A DNA stretch of 6,184 nt from the NCBI GenBank assembly GCA_030624805.1, contig JAUXJL010000132.1, forward strand, positions 1 to 6,184, in the 5' to 3' direction. Both the position numbers and the translations under genes were made by a program. Below, piece by piece: positions 1 through 5,180 of the stretch (its first letter is position 1; each line of letters opens with the position of its first letter). The DNA comes from Acidimicrobiia bacterium (lineage in GTDB: Bacteria; Actinomycetota; Acidimicrobiia; Spongiisociales; SHLN01). The notes beneath the pieces were generated by a model, which was not told the DNA's origin, did no database searches, and saw nothing but the letters and a program-made list of their open reading frames with translations.

Positions 1-114
1 GGAGCGGCCGCCGGCATCTCCGGTCACGGGGCCGAGGGCGATATGTCCGGCAACGGGTTGCTGAGCGCCCTCGGCCTCGGCTATCTGGCCGGGCGCGCCG
101 TCGCCGGGCGGTGA
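1..114 (+). CDS. C-terminal fragment of an unrecognised protein
   Basis: An open frame enters from the left edge and gives 37 codons before a TGA at 112-114. The third codon position is G or C in 33 of the 37 codons, which fits real coding sequence in this genome and argues against a chance frame. The fragment is rich in Gly and Ala, with an Ala-Gly start, a GHGAEGDMSGNG turn-rich stretch and then a mildly hydrophobic helix-like tail (LLSALGLGYLAGRAVAGR). It could be a glycine-rich linker followed by a short hydrophobic tail, but it is too short to assign a family. It converges on the oxidoreductase gene, whose stop codon begins 3 bases later on the other strand. Function is unknown; coding status is likely but not certain. 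Confidence 0.55.
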   Translation, partial: GAAAGISGHGAEGDMSGNGLLSALGLGYLAGRAVAGR

Positions 115-117
115 GCT

Positions 118-891
118 TCAACCGGCGAACCAGGCCGGGGCCAACTCCCGAAGTGCAGCCTGCTCGTCAACGCCGCCGGCGATGACCTGAAGGCAAACGT
201 GGTCGGCCCCGGCCGCCTGGTGCTCGGCGATTCGGGCGGCGATGGCATCGACGTCCCCCCAGGCGTAGATAGCATCCACGATTCGGTTGCTCCCGCCGTT
301 CTCGAAGTCTTGCTCTCCGAAGCCGAGTCGTAGGAAATGATTCCGGTAGTTGGGCCACCTCAAGAAGCGCCCCAGGTTGGCACGGGCGGCTGCCCGCGCC
401 TGCTCAGAATCAGAGGCGAGGATGATGCCCTGCTCTACTGCGATGAGCTTGTCCGATCCGATAATCTCCCTCGCCGCCGCGGTGTGCTCGGGCGTAGATA
501 GGAACGGGTGGATGCCGTCGGCCAGTTCACCGGCGAGGGCAGTCATACGTGGTCCAAGAGCGGCGACCACTCTCATGGGCGTTTCGGCGGGTGGATGGCC
601 ATCGAACGGGGCGGCGTCCATGGCATTGAGGTATGCCCGGGTCGCTGCGAGAGGTTTTTCGTACTCGTGGCCCCGCAGCACGGCCGTGCTCTTATGGCTG
701 ACGCCCATCCCGAGGAGAAACCGCCCCGGGAACGCATCCGCCAGCGTTCGAGACGCGTTCATCATTGCTACCGGGTCGCGGACCCATAGGATGGCAATCC
801 CAGTGGCGACCGGAATGGTTGGCGAGCCGCCCAGCAGTACGGCTGAGAACGTCAGGTCGTCCTTGCCGCCGGGTGACTCGGGTACCCACAC
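118..891 (-). CDS. F420-dependent LLM-class oxidoreductase (TIGR03620-like), uninterrupted part
   Basis: This 257-codon frame is most of a luciferase-like (bacterial luciferase/F420 oxidoreductase fold, TIM barrel) enzyme expected to transfer hydride between reduced coenzyme F420 and an unknown organic substrate in the cytoplasm. Numbering from the true start at 996, recognisable family blocks are WVPES (37-41), VATGIAILWVRDP (63-75), PGRFLLGMGVSH (90-101), an RAYLNAMDAAPF segment near 120, ALGPRM (146-151), ADGIHPFLSTPEHT in the 160s, RWPNYRN (213-219), the GGSNRIVDAIYAWGD segment (234-248) and GADHVCLQV (263-271). The order and spacing match what I recall of the TIGR03620 subfamily through to the C-terminus. 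The GTG at 889-891 is only the first usable start after an in-frame stop. It falls inside the conserved AVWVPE block, so a protein begun there lacks the first beta strand and helix of the barrel. No ATG, GTG or TTG in this frame lies between 892 and the TAG at 970-972. The substrate cannot be read from the sequence. Confidence 0.9.
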   Translation of the reverse strand: MWVPESPGGKDDLTFSAVLLGGSPTIPVATGIAILWVRDPVAMMNASRTLADAFPGRFLLGMGVSHKSTAVLRGHEYEKPLAATRAYLNAMDAAPFDGHPPAETPMRVVAALGPRMTALAGELADGIHPFLSTPEHTAAAREIIGSDKLIAVEQGIILASDSEQARAAARANLGRFLRWPNYRNHFLRLGFGEQDFENGGSNRIVDAIYAWGDVDAIAARIAEHQAAGADHVCLQVIAGGVDEQAALRELAPAWFAG

Positions 892-996
892 CGCCCCGTA
901 TCCCAGGTGCTCCCATTCACCAACGATGTCGAGAGCCTGGGCGGTAGGGCGCCGCTGGAGTCGGCCGCTCTACACCCCGACTGGTCCTAAATCCAT
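892..996 (-). pseudogene. N-terminal segment of the oxidoreductase gene, interrupted by an in-frame TAG at codon 9
   Basis: Reading the minus strand from the ATG at 994-996 gives MDLGPVGV, then TAG (970-972), then SGRLQRR and on through DIVGEWEHLGYGAVWVPE into the uninterrupted frame without any frameshift. With this segment the gene is 292 codons long, the usual size for the family. The N-terminus matches the family pattern of Leu-Gly-x-Val-Gly-Val/Ile-Trp, a short stretch, then E-x-LGYGA-x-W-x-PE. TAG sits where Trp is expected, and TGG differs from TAG by one base. A good ribosome binding site precedes the ATG, so this is the ancestral start. The gene is either recently inactivated, read through, restarted downstream at the GTG at 891, or carries a sequencing or assembly error. 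The sequence alone cannot separate these. Confidence 0.85.
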
Positions 997-1002
997 TTGC
1001 GA

Positions 1003-1007
1003 CTCCT
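1003..1007 (-). promoter_or_regulatory. Ribosome binding site AGGAG fixing the original start of the oxidoreductase gene
   Basis: On the minus strand AGGAG is followed by six bases (TCGCAA) and then the ATG at 996, which is near-ideal spacing. It decides that translation was designed to begin at 996 and not at the GTG at 891, which has only a G-rich run before it. A TANNNT-type -10 box (TAGCGT, minus strand, 1024 to 1019) lies a short distance upstream, with no clear -35 element. Confidence 0.75.
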
Positions 1008-1076
1008 GTTCTCAGCGGACGCTACCGCCCGCCGGCGAAATAGTGCCTCCCGCGGGTCTTGCGCCGGCCCCTCCGG

Positions 1077-1082
1077 TAGTCT
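1077..1082 (+). promoter_or_regulatory. Possible -10 box for the pyruvate dehydrogenase gene
   Basis: TAGTCT matches the TANNNT form of actinobacterial sigma-70-family -10 elements and lies 26 bases before the preferred GTG start, leaving a leader of roughly 20 bases. The nearest TTG-like -35 (TTGCGC at 1059-1064) is only 12 bases upstream, shorter than normal, so the assignment rests on the -10 alone and is weak. The whole 997-1108 gap lies between divergent genes and must hold both promoters. Confidence 0.25.
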
Positions 1083-1097
1083 CTTGAGCCGAGCGAA

Positions 1098-1103
1098 AGG
1101 TGG
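1098..1103 (+). promoter_or_regulatory. Ribosome binding site deciding the GTG start at 1109
   Basis: AGGTGG is one mismatch from AGGAGG and lies five bases before the GTG at 1109. The earlier GTG at 1100 is part of this same stretch and has no properly spaced Shine-Dalgarno sequence of its own. This favours 1109 as the start, shortening the protein by three residues (896 instead of 899). Confidence 0.5.
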
Positions 1104-1108
1104 ACTCG

Positions 1109-3799
1109 GTGGTCATTGGCGACGGATATACCCACAGTTTGCCTGATCCCGACCCGGTCGAAACTGGTGAGTGGGTTGAGGCCCTCGACGACGTTATCGA
1201 GGTTGAGGGCCGTCCTCGAGCCAGATTCCTCATGGCCAAACTGCTCGAACACGCTTACCACAACCGGGTAGGCGTACCGGGCACGGTTTCCACGCCCTAC
1301 ATAAACACGATCCCCGCCGAAGCCGATGCGGCCTATCCGGGTGACGAAGGGCTCGAAAAGCGCATCCGGCGGTTCATTCGCTGGAATGCCGCCGTCATGG
1401 TCATCAACGCCAACCATCACGCCGATGCGATCGGTGGCCATTTGTCGACCTATGCCTCGTCGGCCCTGCTGTACGAAGTTGGTTTCAACCACTTTTTCCG
1501 TGGTAAAGCCGAGGGTGATCCCGGCGACGCGATCTATTTCCAGGGCCACGCTTCGCCGGGCATCTATGCCCGGGCTTTCGTTGAACGACGCTTACAGGAG
1601 CTCGATCTCGATGGGTTCCGCCGGGAGCTCGACGGCGGGATCTCCAGCTACCCACACCCCCGACTCATGCCCGAGTTTTGGGAATATCCGACGGTGTCGA
1701 TGGGTCTTGGGCCTATCAACTCGATCTATCAAGCCCGATTCAACAAGTACCTGGAGCATCGGGCAATCGACGATACCGCCAGATCCCGAATCTGGTGTTT
1801 CATCGGCGACGGCGAGACCGACGAGCCCGAAACCCTCGGGTCGATTTCCCTCGCCGGCCGCGAGCACCTTGACAACCTGACGTGGGTCATTAACTGCAAT
1901 CTGCAGAGGCTCGACGGCCCGGTGCGGGGCAACGGGAAGATTATTCAGGAGTTGGAGGCCCTCTTTCGGGGAGCGGGGTGGAACGTCATCAAGGTCATAT
2001 GGGGCGCAGGCTGGGACGCGCTGCTGGCCAGGGATACCGAGGGCCTCCTGGTCGAAAGGATGAACCAATCGGTGGATGGCGAGTATCAGCGCTATAAGGC
2101 CGAGAGCGGGGCCTATATCCGGGAGCACTTTTTTGGCCCCGACCCGGGGCTGCGGTCGATGGTCGAAGATATGTCGGACGACGAGATTTGGCAGCTCCGA
2201 CGTGGTGGTCTCGACCATCGCAAGATCTACACCGCCTATAAGGCGGCTACCGAACACGTTGGCGCTCCGACGGTGATCCTCGCCAAAACCATCAAAGGGT
2301 GGACCCTCGGAGAAGACGTGGAAGGCCGCAACGCCACCCACCAGATCAAGAAGCTCAGCAAGGAGCAGGTGCTCGACCTGCGCGACACGCTGCATCTGCA
2401 CAACGAGATCAGTGATGAGGCACTGGAGGCCGACGATGCCCCGTACTATCGGCCCCCGGTGGATTCGCCCGAGTTCCAGTACTTGAAGGAGCGGCAAGCT
2501 GCTTTGGCCGGCCCGGTCCCAAGCCGAACGACGGCCACCCGGGTCCCTATCGAGTTGCCGGGCCCGGCTCCCTTCGAGGAGGTCGCAGCCGGCTCCGGGG
2601 ACCAGGAGGCCTCCACCACGATGGCCTTCACCCGGCTCTTGCGAGGCCTGGCCCGCGATGAAGGGTTCGGGCCCCGGGTCGTGCCAATTATTCCAGACGA
2701 AGGTCGGACATTCGGCTGGGACGCTCTATTCAAGGAGCTAGGGATCTATGCATCGCAGGGGCAGCTATACGAACCGGTAGACGCCAAGCTGCTCCTGTCT
2801 TACCGGGAGGCGAGCGACGGCCAGATCCTCGAGGAAGGTATCACTGAGGCTGGAGCCCTGGCCAGCTGGATCGCGGCAGCCACCAGCTACTACACCCGGG
2901 GCGTGCCGATGTCTCCGTTCTTCATCTTTTATTCGATGTTCGGGTTCCAGCGGGTCGGCGATCTCATCTGGTCTGCTGCCGATGCGAGAGCGCGGGGTTT
3001 CCTGCTCGGTGCCACCGCCGGTCGGACGACGCTGGCCGGCGAGGGGCTTCAGCACCAGGACGGACACAGCCTGGTATTGGCCTCAACGGTGCCGGTATGT
3101 CAGGCCTATGACCCTGCCTTTGCCTACGAGGTTGGCTCCATCATCGAGGAGGGCATCTGGCGAATGTATCAAGCAGGCGAGGACATCTTCTACTACCTCA
3201 CGCTCTACAACGAGAACGATGTTCAGCCACCCAAACCAGAAGGAGTGGACGATGGCATCCGAGGTGGGCTGTATCGCTTCTCGGAGGCGCCCGCAGGAAC
3301 AACCCACTCGTCGGCGATTGTCTTCAGCGGGTCGGCCCACCGCGCCGCCCGGGCCGCCCAAGAAGAACTCGAGGAGCATTACGGCGTCGGCGCCGAGTTG
3401 TTCAGCGCCACCAGCTACAAGCTGTTGCGCGAGGAGGCACTCGAGGTGGAGCGGTGGAATCGACTTCATCCCGGCGACTCGCGCCGCGTGCCGTTTGTCA
3501 CAGCCACGCTCGAACATGTCAACGGGCCGATTGTGGCGGTGACGGACTACATGAAGATGGTTCCCGACCAGGTTGCCAGATGGGTTCCCGGGACCTTCAT
3601 CACGCTCGGCACCGATGGCTTCGGACGGTCGGATACCCGTGAGGCGTTGCGTCGATTCTTTGAGGTGGATGTCGGTCACGTGGTTGTGGCCGTGCTGTCG
3701 GGGCTGGTTGAGATCGGAAGGCTTGATCCCGCGGTAGTGAAGGAAGCCATCGTCCGGTACGGCATCGACCCGGAGGCCGCCAACCCGAGCCACAGTTGA
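1109..3799 (+). CDS. aceE: Pyruvate dehydrogenase E1 component, homodimeric type
   Basis: This thiamine-diphosphate enzyme decarboxylates pyruvate and reductively acetylates the lipoyl group of E2, the first step of the cytoplasmic pyruvate dehydrogenase complex that makes acetyl-CoA. At 896 residues it has the usual length and aligns end to end, from memory, with E. coli AceE. The N-terminal region carries PVETGEWVEALDDVIE, as in the E2-contacting part of the family. The ThDP/Mg motif is GDGETDEPET (from residue 233), closing at NCN (262-264) followed by LQRLDGPV. HQIKK places His411 at the position of E. coli His407. ILEEGITE supplies the cofactor-activating Glu576, matching E. coli Glu571. 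GLQHQDGHS holds active-site histidines 649 and 653. The C-terminal domain ends with the LGTDGFGRSD block and a PEAANP tail. I see no frameshift or missing catalytic residue. The GTG at 1100 is an alternative start. E2 and E3 genes are not adjacent, as is common in actinobacteria, where E2 and E3 are encoded elsewhere. Divergent from the oxidoreductase, it is probably transcribed from the 997-1108 gap. Confidence 0.98.
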   Translation: MVIGDGYTHSLPDPDPVETGEWVEALDDVIEVEGRPRARFLMAKLLEHAYHNRVGVPGTVSTPYINTIPAEADAAYPGDEGLEKRIRRFIRWNAAVMVINANHHADAIGGHLSTYASSALLYEVGFNHFFRGKAEGDPGDAIYFQGHASPGIYARAFVERRLQELDLDGFRRELDGGISSYPHPRLMPEFWEYPTVSMGLGPINSIYQARFNKYLEHRAIDDTARSRIWCFIGDGETDEPETLGSISLAGREHLDNLTWVINCNLQRLDGPVRGNGKIIQELEALFRGAGWNVIKVIWGAGWDALLARDTEGLLVERMNQSVDGEYQRYKAESGAYIREHFFGPDPGLRSMVEDMSDDEIWQLRRGGLDHRKIYTAYKAATEHVGAPTVILAKTIKGWTLGEDVEGRNATHQIKKLSKEQVLDLRDTLHLHNEISDEALEADDAPYYRPPVDSPEFQYLKERQAALAGPVPSRTTATRVPIELPGPAPFEEVAAGSGDQEASTTMAFTRLLRGLARDEGFGPRVVPIIPDEGRTFGWDALFKELGIYASQGQLYEPVDAKLLLSYREASDGQILEEGITEAGALASWIAAATSYYTRGVPMSPFFIFYSMFGFQRVGDLIWSAADARARGFLLGATAGRTTLAGEGLQHQDGHSLVLASTVPVCQAYDPAFAYEVGSIIEEGIWRMYQAGEDIFYYLTLYNENDVQPPKPEGVDDGIRGGLYRFSEAPAGTTHSSAIVFSGSAHRAARAAQEELEEHYGVGAELFSATSYKLLREEALEVERWNRLHPGDSRRVPFVTATLEHVNGPIVAVTDYMKMVPDQVARWVPGTFITLGTDGFGRSDTREALRRFFEVDVGHVVVAVLSGLVEIGRLDPAVVKEAIVRYGIDPEAANPSHS

Positions 3800-3823
3800 C
3801 CCATCAATCCGGCAGGGAATGGG
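3800..3823 (+). terminator. Possible imperfect terminator hairpin after aceE
   Basis: Immediately after the TGA stop, CCCAT (3800-3804) and TCC (3808-3810) can pair with GGA (3816-3818) and ATGGG (3819-3823). This gives an eight-pair stem with a three-base bulge and a five-base loop. No U tract follows directly; the only T run is in CCCTTT near 3840. U-tract-less hairpins can terminate in actinobacteria, but the stem is weak, so this is only a candidate. Confidence 0.3.
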
Positions 3824-3844
3824 TCGCGCACTAGCCCTTTCGTG

Positions 3845-3855
3845 CTCACAGTGAG
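3845..3855 (+). promoter_or_regulatory. Small palindrome CTCACAGTGAG upstream of the EEP gene
   Basis: Five-base arms flank a central A in a perfect palindrome. An overlapping alternative, GCTCAC (3844-3849) with GTGAGC (3855-3860), forms a six-pair hairpin with a five-base loop. The site lies 13 bases before a -10-like box, where a repressor or activator operator would be expected, but arms this short can occur by chance. Confidence 0.25.
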
Positions 3856-3868
3856 TGAGCCTCGTGCC

Positions 3869-3874
3869 TACACT
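3869..3874 (+). promoter_or_regulatory. Possible -10 box for the secreted EEP-fold gene
   Basis: TACACT matches TANNNT and lies 47 bases before the GTG start, which would leave a leader of about 40 bases. No good -35 hexamer is present at 16-18 bases upstream; the palindrome at 3845-3855 occupies that region. This hints at an activator-dependent or regulated promoter, if it is one. Confidence 0.3.
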
Positions 3875-3910
3875 CCGCGTCCGAGGCTGGACCGTCTGCC
3901 GGCTCGACTG

Positions 3911-3915
3911 AGGAG
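3911..3915 (+). promoter_or_regulatory. Ribosome binding site deciding the GTG start at 3922
   Basis: AGGAG is followed by six bases (AACCCA) and then the GTG at 3922. The in-frame ATG at 3931 would be 15 bases away, too far, so GTG is chosen. The choice adds MIS to the n-region of the signal peptide. Confidence 0.7.
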
Positions 3916-3921
3916 AACCCA

Positions 3922-4983
3922 GTGATTTCCATGATCACGCGGCAGAGACTCATCACGGTGATCGTTGCCCTGGTGACCTTGTTCGCCCTGCTGGCGCCCA
4001 GCCGGGCGGAGGCCTCCCATTTCTTCAAGGTGAAGCGCGAGTTGACTGTTATGAGCCAGAATCTCTACCTCGGCGCCGACCTCACCCCGGCGGTTACAGC
4101 AACCACACCGGAAGAATTCGTAGCTGCCCTCAACGGGATCTTCGCCGAATTCGCAGCAACAGACTATGTAACTCGCTCCGGCGCCATTGCCGACGAGATC
4201 CTGGCCGCGGGACCAGACCTGATCGGGCTGCAGGAGGTCGCCATCTGGACCGTCACAGCCGGTGGATCTCCGGTTGCCCGTGTCGATTTTCTGGAGATCC
4301 TGCAAGCCCAGCTGGCCGGCCGCGGCCTTACCTACTCTGTGGTGGCAGTCTCCGACAACGCCGACATCGGGCCTGTTCCGCTCGGCGACGGCACCGAGGT
4401 CCGGTTCCAGGACCGCGATGTAATCCTCAAGAACGACGCCACCGAGCAACTAGAGATCAAGGACTCGGCGTCTGGGCGCTACACGGCCCAGCAGGTGCTT
4501 GCCACGCCGGTCGGCCCGCTCTCGTTCGATCGCGGTTGGGCGCTCGTCGACGGGGTATTCAAAGGCAGGAGGTTTAGGTTCGTTAATACGCATCTCGAGA
4601 CCGAAACTTTTCCCGACGTGCAAGAAAAGCAGGCAGCCGAGTTCCTGGCTGGCCCGGCCAGAAAGCATGGCCTGGTCATGGCCGTTGGTGATTTCAACTC
4701 GGCGGCTGATGGAACGACAACTGCCACCTACAAGATGTTGACTCGTTGGCGCTTCCGTGACGTATGGCGTCGCAACCGCCACGATCCTGGGCTGACCTGC
4801 TGTCAGAACAGCACGCTCTCCAATGAGACTTCAGAGTTGATCACGAGAATCGACCTCGTGCTCGTCAAAGGGTTTGCCTGGGCACGCTCGGCTCAGGTGG
4901 TTGGTGACGAGCCCTTCCAGGCGATTGCGCCGTTGTGGCCTTCAGACCACGCCGGGGTAGTTGCCGTCATACGAATTTTCTGA
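3922..4983 (+). CDS. Secreted endonuclease/exonuclease/phosphatase (EEP) family protein
   Basis: A 353-residue protein of the DNase I-like metal-dependent phosphodiesterase fold. It opens with a signal peptide: basic n-region (Arg7, Arg9), hydrophobic core ITVIVALVTLFALLA (11-25), then SRAEA before Ser32, a plausible signal peptidase I site. The mature enzyme should act outside the membrane. EEP motifs appear in order: MSQNLYLGADL with Asn47; LIGLQEV with metal-binding Glu105; FVNTHLE with His224; VGDFNS with Asp257 and Asn259; RIDLVLV with Asp311; and SDHAG with Asp342 and His343. The active site therefore looks complete, with Mg2+ or a similar metal expected. The only cysteines I see are an adjacent pair, Cys293-Cys294, in a GLTCCQ segment. 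The substrate is unknown: members of this fold cut DNA, RNA, phosphoinositides, sphingomyelin or other phosphodiesters, and nothing here decides between them. It follows aceE by 122 bases on the same strand and probably has its own promoter. Confidence 0.93.
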   Translation: MISMITRQRLITVIVALVTLFALLAPSRAEASHFFKVKRELTVMSQNLYLGADLTPAVTATTPEEFVAALNGIFAEFAATDYVTRSGAIADEILAAGPDLIGLQEVAIWTVTAGGSPVARVDFLEILQAQLAGRGLTYSVVAVSDNADIGPVPLGDGTEVRFQDRDVILKNDATEQLEIKDSASGRYTAQQVLATPVGPLSFDRGWALVDGVFKGRRFRFVNTHLETETFPDVQEKQAAEFLAGPARKHGLVMAVGDFNSAADGTTTATYKMLTRWRFRDVWRRNRHDPGLTCCQNSTLSNETSELITRIDLVLVKGFAWARSAQVVGDEPFQAIAPLWPSDHAGVVAVIRIF

Positions 4984-5180
4984 CTCAGCTCGGGCGCTGT
5001 CTCGTGCTCTTCCGGGTGTGAGGCCCTGCTACGTTCAGGACGCCCGAGGCGCGGCCGTCTGCACCGCCTACGGACATCCGGTGGGTGCTGGTCCTGGGTC
5101 CCATTCTGTCAGTTAGGGCTCTCGACCGCCGGCACGCCACCAACACGAGTGGCCAGCCCAGCACTGCTAAGTTCGCGGGC
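4984..5180. other. Spacer between the EEP gene and proline dehydrogenase, about 200 bases
   Basis: No gene is supported here. The open frame from GTG at 5085 runs in phase into proline dehydrogenase, but its 32 extra codons resemble no part of that family, include codons such as AGG, and have no Shine-Dalgarno sequence, so I treat them as non-coding. The spacer contains an exact eight-base inverted repeat, CTCGGGCG at 4989-4996 and CGCCCGAG at 5041-5048, separated by 44 bases. It also holds the proposed proline dehydrogenase promoter at its end. Confidence 0.5.
5165..5173 (+). promoter_or_regulatory. Possible extended -10 promoter for a leaderless proline dehydrogenase transcript
   Basis: TGCTAAGTT combines a TGN extension with a TANNNT box (TAAGTT, 5168-5173) and ends 7 bases before the ATG at 5181. 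This is the spacing expected when transcription starts at the A of the start codon. Leaderless mRNAs are common in actinobacteria, and no Shine-Dalgarno sequence precedes this ATG. No -35 is obvious, which an extended -10 can tolerate. Confidence 0.35.

Noticed and set aside
970..972. TAG read as pyrrolysine
   Set aside because: The position is expected to be Trp in this family, the enzyme is not a known pyrrolysine protein, and no pyl gene or downstream signal is seen. A point mutation or sequence error is simpler.
1021..1036. GC-rich palindromic bits (GCCGGC and similar) before aceE
   Set aside because: Such six-base palindromes are expected by chance at this base composition and have no consistent placement.
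350..1087. 245-codon plus-strand open frame across the oxidoreductase gene
   Set aside because: It is antisense to a clearly homologous gene. Its composition (Arg, Ser, Pro and Ala rich, no recognisable motif) is typical of a shadow frame in GC-rich DNA.
1592..2497. 301-codon minus-strand open frame inside aceE
   Set aside because: It lies wholly opposite strongly conserved aceE motifs, has no recognisable domain, and is explained by high-GC codon bias.
3083..3793. 236-codon minus-strand open frame opposite the aceE C-terminus
   Set aside because: It is antisense to conserved coding sequence and shows no family motifs.
1109..3799. aceE as a 2-oxoglutarate dehydrogenase E1 or transketolase
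   Set aside because: The GDGETDEPET, NCNLQRLDGPV, HQIKK and GLQHQDGHS motifs and the overall length fit homodimeric pyruvate dehydrogenase E1 and not those relatives.
3868..4449. 193-codon minus-strand open frame over the EEP gene start
   Set aside because: It is opposite a well-supported signal peptide and EEP motifs, and is itself unrecognisable.
5085..5180. N-terminal extension of proline dehydrogenase from the GTG at 5085
   Set aside because: It has no ribosome binding site, no similarity to the family, codon use unlike the gene body, and a better homology-supported ATG at 5181.
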